In this document: positions 51,170-59,713 of the stretch, piece after piece
Layout: each line of letters starts with the position of its first letter
Numbering within the stretch: position 1 is the first letter of the stretch
Source: Streptomyces echinatus
GTDB lineage: Bacteria > Actinomycetota > Actinomycetes > Streptomycetales > Streptomycetaceae
Assembly (NCBI RefSeq): GCF_014203595.1
Contig: NZ_JACHJK010000001.1
Coordinates: 436,582-500,581, forward strand
Length of the DNA: 64,000 nt
Reading direction: 5' to 3'
Program-made: the position numbers and the translations under genes
Notes under the pieces: generated by a model
Seen by the model: the letters and a program-made list of their open reading frames with translations, nothing else
Databases searched by the model: none
What the model was told of the DNA's origin: nothing

Positions 51170-53794
51170 GTGACCGAGAACGCTCAGCAGCAGCCACCCG
51201 CGCCCGACCCCGAACTGCCGACCCAGTACGCGCCGGCCGATGTAGAGGGGCCGCTGTACGAGCGCTGGGTAGAGCGCGGTTACTTCGAGGCGGACGCGAA
51301 GAGCGAGAAGCCGCCGTACACGATCGTCATCCCGCCACCGAACGTCACCGGCTCGCTCCACCTGGGCCACGCCTTCCAGCACACGCTCATGGACGCCCTC
51401 ACGCGCCGCAAGCGCATGCAGGGCCACGAGGCGCTGTGGCTGCCCGGCATGGACCACGCCGGCATCGCCACCCAGAACAAGGTCGAGCAGCAGCTCGCCG
51501 AGGAGGGCAAGTCCCGCCACGACCTGGGCCGCGAGGAGTTCGTCGAGCGCGTCTGGCAGTGGAAGGAGGAGTACGGCGGCAAGATCCTCGGCCAGATGCG
51601 CCGCCTCGGTGACGGCGTCGACTGGTCGCGCGAGCGCTTCACCATGGACGAGGGCCTGTCCAAGGCCGTCCAGACCATCTTCAAGAAGCTCTACGACGAC
51701 GAGCTGATCTACCGGGCCGAACGCATCATCAACTGGTGCCCGCGCTGCCTGACGGCCATCTCCGACATCGAGGTGGAGTACCAGGAGGACGACGGCGAGC
51801 TCGTCTCCATCAAGTACGGCGAGGGCGACGAGACCCTCGTCGTCGCCACCACCCGCGCCGAGACGATGCTCGGTGACACCGCCGTCGCCGTCCACCCCGA
51901 CGACGAGCGCTACCGGCACCTCGTCGGCAAGCGCATCAAGCTGCCGCTCACCGACCGCAGCATCCCCGTCGTCGCCGACACCCACGTCGACCCCGAGTTC
52001 GGCACCGGCGCCGTCAAGGTCACCCCGGCCCACGACCCGAACGACTTCGCCATCGGCCAGCGCCACGGCCTGGAGTCCATCACGGTCATGGACGAGCGCG
52101 GCGTCATCACCGCGCACGGCCCCTTCCAGGACCTCGACCGCTTCGAGGCACGCAGCGCCATCGTCGCGGCGCTGCGCTCCCAGGGCCGGATCGTCGCCGA
52201 GAAGCGGCCGTACGTCCACAGCGTGGGCCACTGCTCCCGCTGCAAGACCACCATCGAGCCGCGCCTGTCGATGCAGTGGTGGGTCAAGGTCGGCCCGCTG
52301 GCGAAGGCCGCCGGTGACGCCGTCCGCGACGGCCGGGTCAAGATCCACCCCGAGGACATGTCGAAGCGGTACTTCGACTGGGTCGACAACATGCACGACT
52401 GGTGCATCTCGCGCCAGCTGTGGTGGGGCCACCGCATCCCGGTCTGGTACGGCCCGGACGGCGAGATCGTCTGTGTCGGACCGGACGAGGAGCCGCCGGC
52501 CGGCGAGGGCTGGCGCCAGGACACGGACGTCCTCGACACCTGGTTCTCCTCCGGCCTGTGGCCGTTCTCCACGCTCGGCTGGCCCGAACAGACCGAGGAC
52601 CTGCAGAAGTTCTACTCGACCGACGTCCTGCTGACCGGCCACGACATCATCTTCTTCTGGGTCGCCCGGATGATGATGTTCGGCCTGTACGCCATGGACG
52701 GCGAGGTCCCCTTCAAGACCATCGCCCTGACCGGCCTGGTCCGCGACGAGCGCGGCAAGAAGATGTCGAAGTCCTTCGGCAACGTCGTCGACCCGCTGGA
52801 CTGGATGGACAAGTACGGCTCCGACGCCGTCCGCTTCACGCTGGCCCGCGGCGCCAACCCCGGCACCGACGTGCCGATCGGCGAGGACTGGGTCCAGGCG
52901 TCCCGGAACTTCGCCAACAAGATCTGGAACGCGACCCGCTTCGCGCTGATGAACGGCGCGACGGTCGAGGGCCCGCTGCCCGACCCGGAGCAGCTGTCCG
53001 CGACCGACCGGTGGATCCTGTCCCGCCTGAACAAGACCGTCGCCGAAGTCGACGCGTTCTACGAGGACTTCCAGTTCGCGAAGCTCAGCGACGCCCTCTA
53101 CCACTTCGCCTGGGACGAGGTCTTCGACTGGTACGTCGAGCTGTCCAAGACGGTCTTCCAGGCGGGCGGCGCGCCGGCCGAGGCCAGCAAGCGTGTCCTC
53201 GGCGAGGTCCTCGACGTCACCCTCAAGCTGCTCCACCCGGTGGTCCCGTTCGTCACGGACACCCTGTGGACCACGCTGACGGGCGGTGAGTCGGTCGTCG
53301 TCGCCGAGTGGCCGAGCGACAGCGGCTTCCGTGACGCGGCCGCCGAGCGGGAGATCGAGACCCTCCAGTCGGTCATCACCGAGGTCCGCCGCTTCCGCGC
53401 CGACCAGGGCCTGCAGCCCGGCCAGCGGGTCCCGGCCCGCCTGACCCTGGACGGCACGGCCCTCGCCCCGCACGAGGCCGCCATCCGCCAGCTGCTGCGT
53501 CTGCAGCCGGAGGGCGACTCCTTCACGGCCACGGCCACCCTGCCGGTCGCCGGCGCCGAGGTCGCCCTCGACCTCTCCGGCACGATCGACGTCGCCGCGG
53601 AGCGCAAGCGCCTGGCGAAGGACCTCGCCGCGGCCGAGAAGGAGAAGGCCCAGGCCACGGCCAAGCTCGGCAACGAGGCGTTCCTGGCGAAGGCCCCGGA
53701 CAACGTGGTCGACAAGATCCGCGGGCGCCTCGCCAAGGCCGAGGAGGACATCACCCGCCTCCAGTCCCAGCTGGACCGCCTGCCGCAGGCGTAG
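51170..53794 (+). CDS. valS: Valyl-tRNA synthetase
   Basis: This 874-residue class I enzyme attaches valine to tRNA-Val. The HIGH motif is HLGH in [15 protein letters not shown] (~58-62) and KMSKS is in [10 protein letters not shown] (~530). The editing (CP1) domain lies at ~190-330 ([18 protein letters not shown]). The anticodon-binding domain and a C-terminal coiled coil complete it ([20 protein letters not shown]). The start [10 protein letters not shown] at GTG 51170 has a -10 box 7 nt upstream, so it is probably leaderless. folC follows after a strong terminator. Confidence 0.97.
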   Translation: MTENAQQQPPAPDPELPTQYAPADVEGPLYERWVERGYFEADAKSEKPPYTIVIPPPNVTGSLHLGHAFQHTLMDALTRRKRMQGHEALWLPGMDHAGIATQNKVEQQLAEEGKSRHDLGREEFVERVWQWKEEYGGKILGQMRRLGDGVDWSRERFTMDEGLSKAVQTIFKKLYDDELIYRAERIINWCPRCLTAISDIEVEYQEDDGELVSIKYGEGDETLVVATTRAETMLGDTAVAVHPDDERYRHLVGKRIKLPLTDRSIPVVADTHVDPEFGTGAVKVTPAHDPNDFAIGQRHGLESITVMDERGVITAHGPFQDLDRFEARSAIVAALRSQGRIVAEKRPYVHSVGHCSRCKTTIEPRLSMQWWVKVGPLAKAAGDAVRDGRVKIHPEDMSKRYFDWVDNMHDWCISRQLWWGHRIPVWYGPDGEIVCVGPDEEPPAGEGWRQDTDVLDTWFSSGLWPFSTLGWPEQTEDLQKFYSTDVLLTGHDIIFFWVARMMMFGLYAMDGEVPFKTIALTGLVRDERGKKMSKSFGNVVDPLDWMDKYGSDAVRFTLARGANPGTDVPIGEDWVQASRNFANKIWNATRFALMNGATVEGPLPDPEQLSATDRWILSRLNKTVAEVDAFYEDFQFAKLSDALYHFAWDEVFDWYVELSKTVFQAGGAPAEASKRVLGEVLDVTLKLLHPVVPFVTDTLWTTLTGGESVVVAEWPSDSGFRDAAAEREIETLQSVITEVRRFRADQGLQPGQRVPARLTLDGTALAPHEAAIRQLLRLQPEGDSFTATATLPVAGAEVALDLSGTIDVAAERKRLAKDLAAAEKEKAQATAKLGNEAFLAKAPDNVVDKIRGRLAKAEEDITRLQSQLDRLPQA

Positions 53795-53809
53795 GCACCG
53801 GTACGACGA

Positions 53810-53846
53810 CGAAGGCCCCGGCACCGACGAGGTGCCGGGGCCTTCG
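53810..53846 (+). terminator. valS terminator
   Basis: A perfect 16-bp stem (53810-53825 with 53831-53846) with a 5-nt loop, 15 bp after the valS stop. Confidence 0.88.
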
Positions 53847-53957
53847 GCTACCCGCGGCGCCGGCCCAAGAGGGACCCGCACCCGGCAACGCTCCGCACCT
53901 TCGCGGCGACGGACCGCCCCCGGCCCCGGCACCTCGACGGCCGACGGCACGGCCGTG

Positions 53958-53982
53958 CCCCAGGGGCGCGGGGAACCGCGCG
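53958..53982 (+). repeat. Streptomyces interspersed GC-rich repeat, copy 2
   Basis: 25 bp identical to 46633-46657 (CCCCAGGGGCGCGGGG then AACCGCGCG), again in a spacer downstream of a terminator. The rest of the 53847-54057 spacer shows no gene. Confidence 0.7.
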
Positions 53983-54057
53983 CCCGGCCGAGACCCACCC
54001 GCACCCGGCGACGGCGGTCAGGCACCCCCAAACCGGCCCGTTGTCACCTGCGCTCCG

Positions 54058-54063
54058 TAGACT
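54058..54063 (+). promoter_or_regulatory. -10 box of leaderless folC transcript
   Basis: TAGACT lies 6 nt before the GTG at 54070, with no Shine-Dalgarno in between. Confidence 0.5.
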
Positions 54064-54069
54064 GGCCCT

Positions 54070-55584
54070 GTGAGCGACCTCCCACACGAAAACGACCAGC
54101 CAGACCCCCTCGACGCCTTCGAAGAACTCGTCGCCGAGGAGACCGACCGCGACCCCGACCTCGCGGTCATCGAGGCCGGCAGCCGCACCTTGCGCACCCA
54201 GGGAGGCCCGCCGGAGGCCGACGTACCCGCGCGCCCGGCGGACCCGGAGGTCGACAGGGCGCTGCGCGAGGTCGAGACCGAGCTGGCCACCCGCTGGGGC
54301 GAGACCAAGCTGGAGCCCTCCGTCGCCCGGATCGCCGCCCTGATGGACGTCCTGGGCGAGCCCCAGCGCGCGTACCCCTCGATCCACATCACGGGCACGA
54401 ACGGCAAGACCTCCACCGCCCGCATGATCGAGGCCCTGCTCAACGCCTTCGAGCTGCGCACCGGCCGCTACACCAGCCCGCACGTGCAGTCGATCACCGA
54501 GCGGATCAGCCTGGACGGCGCGCCGATCTCCGCCGAGCGGTTCATCGAGACGTACAACGACATCAAGCCGTACGTCGAGATGGTGGACGGACAGCAGGAG
54601 TACCGGCTGTCCTTCTTCGAGGTCCTCACCGGCATGGCGTACGCCGCCTTCGCGGACGCGCCCGTCGACGTCGCCGTCGTCGAGGTCGGCATGGGCGGCT
54701 CCTGGGACGCCACCAACGTGATCGACGGCGATGTCGCCGTGGTCACCCCGATCGACCTGGACCACACCGACCGCCTCGGCGGGACGCCCGCGGAGATCGC
54801 CACCGAGAAGAGCGGCATCATCAAGCAGGACGCCACCGTCATCCTGGCCCAGCAGCCGGTGGACGCGGCGCAGGTGCTGCTGAAGAAGGCCGTCGAGGTG
54901 GACGCCACGGTCGCCCGCGAGGGGCTGGAGTTCGGCGTCGTCGCCCGCCAGGTCGCCGTCGGCGGGCAGCTGCTCACGCTGCGCGGTCTCGGCGGCGAGT
55001 ACCCGGAGGTGTACCTCCCGCTGCACGGCGCCCACCAGGCGCACAACGCGGCCGTCGCGCTCGCCGCGGTGGAGGCGTTCTTCGGCGTCGGCGCGCAGCG
55101 CTCGGAACCGCTGGACGTCGACACCGTGCGGAAGGCCTTCGCGGCCGTCTCCTCCCCGGGCCGCCTGGAGGTCGTACGCCGCTCCCCGACGATCGTGCTG
55201 GACGCCGCCCACAACCCGGCGGGCGCCGAGGCCGCCGCCGAGGCCGTCCGCGAGGCGTTCGACTTCACCCGGCTGATCGGCGTCGTCGGCGCGAGCGGCG
55301 ACAAGAACGTGCGGGGGCTGCTGGAGGCGTTCGAGCCGATCTTCACCGAGGTCGTCGTCACCCAGAACTCCAGCCACCGCGCCATGGACGCGGACGAGCT
55401 CGCCGCGATCGCCGTCGAGGTGTTCGGCGACGAGCGGGTGCAGGTCGAGCCGCGGCTGCCGGACGCCCTGGAGGCCGCGATCACGCTGGCCGAGGAGGAG
55501 GGCGAGTTCGCCGGCGGCGGCGTCCTGGTCACCGGTTCCGTCATCACGGTCGGCGAGGCCCGGCTGCTGCTGGGGAAGGGCTGA
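54070..55584 (+). CDS. folC: Folylpolyglutamate / dihydrofolate synthase
   Basis: This 504-residue Mur-ligase-fold enzyme adds glutamate to dihydropteroate and folates. The P-loop is HITGTNGKTSTARM (~107-118). Next are the family stretch GRYTSPHVQSITERI and the omega-loop region VEVGMGGSWDATNV. The ligase C-terminal domain carries LDAAHNPAGAEAAAEA (~378). The acidic N-terminal ~65 residues are longer than in E. coli FolC but usual in actinobacteria. The DUF4233 gene starts 8 bp after the stop. Confidence 0.96.
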   Translation: MSDLPHENDQPDPLDAFEELVAEETDRDPDLAVIEAGSRTLRTQGGPPEADVPARPADPEVDRALREVETELATRWGETKLEPSVARIAALMDVLGEPQRAYPSIHITGTNGKTSTARMIEALLNAFELRTGRYTSPHVQSITERISLDGAPISAERFIETYNDIKPYVEMVDGQQEYRLSFFEVLTGMAYAAFADAPVDVAVVEVGMGGSWDATNVIDGDVAVVTPIDLDHTDRLGGTPAEIATEKSGIIKQDATVILAQQPVDAAQVLLKKAVEVDATVAREGLEFGVVARQVAVGGQLLTLRGLGGEYPEVYLPLHGAHQAHNAAVALAAVEAFFGVGAQRSEPLDVDTVRKAFAAVSSPGRLEVVRRSPTIVLDAAHNPAGAEAAAEAVREAFDFTRLIGVVGASGDKNVRGLLEAFEPIFTEVVVTQNSSHRAMDADELAAIAVEVFGDERVQVEPRLPDALEAAITLAEEEGEFAGGGVLVTGSVITVGEARLLLGKG

Positions 55585-55592
55585 GATCTCCC

Positions 55593-55955
55593 GTGCGTAC
55601 GCTCTGTTCATCGACCCTGATCGGCGAGTTCTTCGTCATCGGCTTCGCCGGGCTCGTCGCCATGAAGGACCCGGACCTGTCCACGTCGACGGTGTGGCTG
55701 GTCAGCGGTATCGCCATGCTGCTGTGCGTGCTGCTGTGCGGCATGGTTACCCGCCCCGGCGGGGTGGCGCTCGGCTGGGCCCTGCAGCTCGCGCTGATCG
55801 CCTCCGGCGTGGTCGTCCCGGCCATGTACTTCATGGGCGCGGTGTTCGCCGCGCTGTGGTGGGCATCGGTGCACTTCGGGAGGAAGGTGGACGAGGCGAA
55901 GGCGAGATTCGCCGCCCAGGCCCAGTCCTCCTCCCCGGGGGCTGACGCTGCGTAA
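55593..55955 (+). CDS. DUF4233 membrane protein
   Basis: This 120-residue protein has four hydrophobic helices, starting VRTLCSSTLIGEFFVIGFAG and containing MVTRPGGVALGWALQLALI and MYFMGAVFAALWWAS. DUF4233 members sit between folC and ndk in many actinobacteria; function is unknown. GTG at 55593 lies 8 bp after the folC stop with GGGGAAGGG further upstream, so the two are co-transcribed. The tail is Ala/Ser-rich and soluble. Confidence 0.88.
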   Translation: MRTLCSSTLIGEFFVIGFAGLVAMKDPDLSTSTVWLVSGIAMLLCVLLCGMVTRPGGVALGWALQLALIASGVVVPAMYFMGAVFAALWWASVHFGRKVDEAKARFAAQAQSSSPGADAA

Positions 55956-56020
55956 CAGGCGCCCCGACACGCCCTGTAACCTCGTCCCACCGCACCCGCA
56001 AGCCGTGTTAGGAGCCCCTC

Positions 56021-56434
56021 GTGAGCCAGCGCACCCTCGTCCTCCTCAAGCCCGACGCCGTCCGTCGCGGCCTGACCGGCGAGATCATCAGCCGAATCGA
56101 GCGCAAGGCGGGCTGGCGGATCACCGCGCTGGAGCTGCGCACCCTGGAGCGGGCCACGCTGGAGCAGCACTACGGCGAGCACGTGGGCAAGCCGTTCTAC
56201 GAGCCGCTGGTCGAGTTCATGTCCTCGGGCCCGGTCGTCGCGTTGATCGTGGAGGGCGAGCGGGTGATCGAGGGCGTGCGCCAGCTGGCGGGCCCGACCG
56301 ACCCGATCGCCGCCGCGCCGGGTTCGATCCGCGGCGACTACGGCGTGATCGTCCGCGAGAACCTGATCCACGCCTCGGACTCCGAGGAGTCCGCCGAGCG
56401 CGAGGTGAAGATCTTCTTCCCCGGCCGCGCCTGA
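56021..56434 (+). CDS. ndk: Nucleoside-diphosphate kinase
   Basis: This 137-residue enzyme transfers gamma-phosphate among nucleoside triphosphates. The phospho-His lies in NLIHASDSEESAERE (His ~117). The start is RTLVLLKPDAVRRGL, with the Kpn-loop-like GPVVALIVEGE. The tail EVKIFFPGRA is typical. AGGAG lies 7 nt before the GTG. Confidence 0.97.
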   Translation: MSQRTLVLLKPDAVRRGLTGEIISRIERKAGWRITALELRTLERATLEQHYGEHVGKPFYEPLVEFMSSGPVVALIVEGERVIEGVRQLAGPTDPIAAAPGSIRGDYGVIVRENLIHASDSEESAEREVKIFFPGRA

Positions 56435-56734
56435 GTCCGGCGCGCTGACGTCCCGGTGAATTTTTCTGAGGGGACGTCAGCCGCTTCGGGGCGCCTGACC
56501 AGGGACGGCCGTGCATTTTCGGCCGTCCTCCGGCATATGTCTTGCCGATCGGGGGAACGCGTGCCTCCGATGGGCCGTCTCCACAAGCGAGGCGGCACGC
56601 CATCTGGTGACAATGGCGGAGACCCTCGCGCAGTGTTCGTGCAGGCGCGTTTACGATGGAAGCCTTCACGTCACAGCACCCGCCTCGCCGACCTGATATG
56701 CCCTCACATGCTCAGGAAGGCCAGATGAATCCGG
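56435..56734 (+). other. ndk-mreB spacer with inverted repeats and mreB promoter
   Basis: GCTGACGTCCC (56444-56454) and GGGACGTCAGC (56471-56481) are perfect inverted copies around a loop containing TTTTT, a likely ndk terminator. GGACGGCCG/CGGCCGTCC (56503-56528) is a second hairpin. TACGAT at 56656-56661 is the best -10 candidate for mreB. No gene is apparent; the DNA is somewhat AT-richer than average. Confidence 0.5.
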
Positions 56735-57766
56735 ATGGGGAACTCAATGTCGTTCATCGGCCGTGACATGGCTGTCGACCTCGGGACCGCCAACACGCTG
56801 GTGTACGTCAGGGGTCGCGGGATCGTACTGAACGAGCCGTCCGTGGTGGCGATCAACACCAACACGGGTGGCATCCTCGCGGTCGGTGCCGAAGCGAAGA
56901 AGATGATCGGCCGCACGCCGGGCAACATCGTGGCCGTCCGCCCGCTGAAGGACGGCGTGATCGCCGACTTCGAGATCACCGAGCGGATGCTCCGCTACTT
57001 CATCCTGAAGATCCACAAGCGGCGCTATCTGGCCCGGCCGCGGGTCGTCGTGTGCGTGCCCTCGGGCATCACGGGCGTCGAGCGCCGCGCGGTCATCGAG
57101 GCCTCCTCCCAGGCCGGCGCCCGCCAGGTGCACATCATCGAGGAGCCCATGGCCGCGGCCATCGGCTCCGGCCTGCCGGTCCACGAGGCCACGGGCAACA
57201 TGGTGGTGGACATCGGCGGCGGCACCACGGAGGTCGCGGTCATCTCGCTCGGCGGCATCGTCACCGCCCAGTCCATCCGCGTCGCCGGCGACGAACTGGA
57301 CAACGCGATCATCCAGTACATCAAGAAGGAGTACAGCCTCCTGCTGGGCGAGCGCACGGCGGAACAGATCAAGATCACGATCGGTTCGGCGTACGACCTC
57401 GACAGCGACGAGCACACCGAAGTCCGCGGCCGCGACCTGGTGTCCGGGCTGCCGAAGACCGTCGTCATCTCGGCGGCCGAGGTCCGCAAGGCGATCGAGG
57501 AGCCGGTCAACGCCATCGTGGACGCGGTGAAGACCACCCTCGACAAGTGCCCGCCGGAGCTGTCCGGCGACATCATGGACCGAGGGATCGTTCTGACCGG
57601 CGGCGGAGCCCTGCTGCGCGGGCTCGACGAGCGGCTGCGGCGGGAGACCGGCATGCCGATCCACATCGCCGAGGACCCGCTGGACAGCGTCGCGCTCGGC
57701 TCCGGAAAGTGCGTCGAGGAGTTCGAGGCGCTGCAGCAGGTGCTGGACGCCCAGCCCCGCAGATGA
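56735..57766 (+). CDS. mreB: Rod-shape actin homologue MreB
   Basis: This 343-residue actin-fold ATPase forms membrane-bound filaments that organise wall synthesis; in Streptomyces it acts mainly in spore-wall formation. Phosphate-1 is [15 protein letters not shown], phosphate-2 [18 protein letters not shown], and the adenosine motif [21 protein letters not shown] at 56735 gives [17 protein letters not shown] as in S. coelicolor; ATG 56747 with GGGGA ahead is a possible alternative. It is the first gene of the mre cluster, followed by a hairpin before mreC. Confidence 0.96.
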   Translation: MGNSMSFIGRDMAVDLGTANTLVYVRGRGIVLNEPSVVAINTNTGGILAVGAEAKKMIGRTPGNIVAVRPLKDGVIADFEITERMLRYFILKIHKRRYLARPRVVVCVPSGITGVERRAVIEASSQAGARQVHIIEEPMAAAIGSGLPVHEATGNMVVDIGGGTTEVAVISLGGIVTAQSIRVAGDELDNAIIQYIKKEYSLLLGERTAEQIKITIGSAYDLDSDEHTEVRGRDLVSGLPKTVVISAAEVRKAIEEPVNAIVDAVKTTLDKCPPELSGDIMDRGIVLTGGGALLRGLDERLRRETGMPIHIAEDPLDSVALGSGKCVEEFEALQQVLDAQPRR

Positions 57767-57781
57767 CGTAACTCTTCGATT

Positions 57782-57815
57782 CCGCCGTACGAGACGTTCT
57801 CCTCTCGTGCGGCGG
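57782..57815 (+). terminator. Hairpin between mreB and mreC
   Basis: CCGCCGTACGAG (57782-57793) pairs with CTCGTGCGGCGG (57804-57815), 12 bp with one wobble and a 10-nt loop, starting 15 bp after the mreB stop. It probably makes mreB transcripts partly monocistronic. Confidence 0.65.
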
Positions 57816-57932
57816 ATCGTTGATATAGAGGCATAAGCTCCCCCAAATGGGCCTCTTCGGTTCACGCCGCACCATTCGCGTTTTCCAGGGAGTCCCCGAA
57901 TTCCTACTTGAGGAAGGGCACGGCCGCCGCAC

Positions 57933-58877
57933 GTGAGGGACACGAAAGAGAGCCGGCTGCTCCTGGTCCTGTTGGTCGCCATCGCGTTCGCGCTGATCAC
58001 GGTGGACATCCGCGGGGGACGCAACTCCCCGGTCGACGGTGCCCGGCACGCCGCTGCGGCGGTGTTCGGCCCCGTCGAGGACGGACTGAGCTCGGCGGTC
58101 GACCCGGTCGGCAACGCCGTCTCCGCGGTCCGCGCCTCGGGCGGCCGGCACGACCGGCTCGCCGCGCTGGAGAAGGAGAACGCGGCCCTCAAGGCGAAGC
58201 TCGGCAGCGACGACCGCAACCGCAGCCGCCTCAAACAGCTCGACAAGATGCTGAAGGTCGCCGGCGAGGGGCAGTACGGCATCAAGGGCGCCCAGGTCAT
58301 CGCCATAGGGTCGGCGCAGGGCTTCTCCTGGACCGTCACCATCGACGCCGGCGCCGACGACGGCATCAAGCGGGACATGACCGTCCTCAACGGCGACGGC
58401 CTGGTCGGCCGCGTCACCACCGTCGGCCCCGGCACCTCCACCGTGCTGCTCGCCAACGACCCCGACTTCACCGTCGGCACCCGCATGGAGGGCGACGACG
58501 AACTCGGCTTCGCCTCCGGCCAGGGCGACCGCCCGCTGCGCGTGGAACTGCTCAACGGCAAGGCGGAGGTGAAGAAGGGCGACCGGCTCGTCACCTTCGG
58601 CTCGCAGGCCGACCGGCCGTTCGTGCCCGGCGTCCCGGTCGGCGTGGTCTCCCGCGTGGACCCCTCCGGCGGCGGCCTCACCCGCACCCTCTACGTCACC
58701 CCGTACGTCAGCTTCACCAAGCTCGACATCGTCGGCGTGGTCGTCCAGGCCCCGGAGAAGGACCCGCGGGACACCGTGCTCCCGGCCAAGCCGAAGCCGG
58801 TCCCGACGCCGACGGTGACCGTCACGGTCACGCCGTCCGCCGACGCCCCCGACACCGCCACCGACGAGCAGCAGTAG
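57933..58877 (+). CDS. mreC: Rod-shape-determining protein MreC
   Basis: This 314-residue protein has a short basic start, one transmembrane helix (~8-28, LLLVLLVAIAFALITV) and a coiled coil (~70-105, LAALEKENAALKAKLG). The extracytoplasmic beta-barrel domains cover ~115-275 (GFSWTVTIDAGADDGIKRDM, VLLANDPDFTVGTRM). The tail is Pro/Thr/Val-rich (VPTPTVTVTVTPSAD). It links the elongasome to wall enzymes. GTG at 57933 with GAGGAAGGG 14 nt upstream is a long spacing, so the exact start is less sure. Confidence 0.94.
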   Translation: MRDTKESRLLLVLLVAIAFALITVDIRGGRNSPVDGARHAAAAVFGPVEDGLSSAVDPVGNAVSAVRASGGRHDRLAALEKENAALKAKLGSDDRNRSRLKQLDKMLKVAGEGQYGIKGAQVIAIGSAQGFSWTVTIDAGADDGIKRDMTVLNGDGLVGRVTTVGPGTSTVLLANDPDFTVGTRMEGDDELGFASGQGDRPLRVELLNGKAEVKKGDRLVTFGSQADRPFVPGVPVGVVSRVDPSGGGLTRTLYVTPYVSFTKLDIVGVVVQAPEKDPRDTVLPAKPKPVPTPTVTVTVTPSADAPDTATDEQQ

Positions 58878-58889
58878 GAGCTGTATCCC

Positions 58890-59567
58890 ATGCGTGTCAA
58901 CCGGATCCTGCTCTCCAGTGCGCTGGTCGTAGTGGCCCTGGTGATCCAGGTGAGCGTGCTCGCCCGGCTGCACCTGCCGGGCGCCGTGCCCGACCTGCTG
59001 CTGCTCACCGTCCTCGGCCTGGCGATGGTGTACGGCCATGTCGGCGGCGCCCTCGTCGGCTTCGGCGCCGGCCTGCTCGCCGACCTGGCCCCGCCCGCCG
59101 ACCACGCGGCCGGCCGCTACGCCCTCGTCCTGTGCGTCACCGGCTACTTCGCCGGGCTCATCCGGCCGGAGAACGGCCGGCTGAAGTCGGCGACCGGCCC
59201 CATGGCCGTCGTGGTCGCCGCCGCCGTCGGCTCCACCCTGCTCTACGCCGGGGTGGGCGCCCTGGTCGGCGACACCGCCGCCCGGCACGTCGGCCTGACC
59301 AGCCTGCTGATCTCGGCGGCCCTGTACGACCTGCTGCTCGCCCCGTTCGTGGTGCCCGGAGTCATGTGGCTGGCCCGCCGCGCCGACAACGACCCGCTCA
59401 CCGAGACCGGCCCCGCCGCCAAGGCCGGGGACATCTCCTCCGGCTGGCTCTCCTCCGGCACCGGCCTGCGCATCGGCAGCCAGCGCGGCGGCCTCGGCGC
59501 CCTGAAGGCCAAGGCCCGCACCCGCTCCGCCCGGGTCGGCCGCATCAAGGGGGTCAAGCGGCTGTGA
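58890..59567 (+). CDS. mreD: Rod-shape-determining protein MreD
   Basis: This 225-residue membrane protein has five or six helices (ILLSSALVVVALVIQVSVLA at the start, then LLLLTVLGLAMVYG and LVGFGAGLLADLAPPADHAA). The conserved G-LxDLxP element of MreD is visible. A ~45-residue basic cytoplasmic tail follows (LKAKARTRSARVGRIKGVKR). AGGAG lies 9 nt before the ATG. It starts 12 bp after mreC and belongs to the same operon. Confidence 0.92.
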   Translation: MRVNRILLSSALVVVALVIQVSVLARLHLPGAVPDLLLLTVLGLAMVYGHVGGALVGFGAGLLADLAPPADHAAGRYALVLCVTGYFAGLIRPENGRLKSATGPMAVVVAAAVGSTLLYAGVGALVGDTAARHVGLTSLLISAALYDLLLAPFVVPGVMWLARRADNDPLTETGPAAKAGDISSGWLSSGTGLRIGSQRGGLGALKAKARTRSARVGRIKGVKRL

Positions 59568-59713
59568 CCGGCGAGGAGTTCACCCGAACGGGTAGGCCCG
59601 CCCGGAACGCGGGCTCACAGGCTGGTCGTTCATCATTCGTACGCGTGCGGCCGGTTCGTACGGACGCGCTGCGCGCACCTGCGTCCGCGCACTGAGAGGG
59701 GGAGACAGCCGCA

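Noticed and set aside
59568..59713. Possible small gene between mreD and mrdA
   Set aside because: Only short frames without start signals; the spacer mainly provides the GGGGGAGA ribosome-binding site of mrdA.
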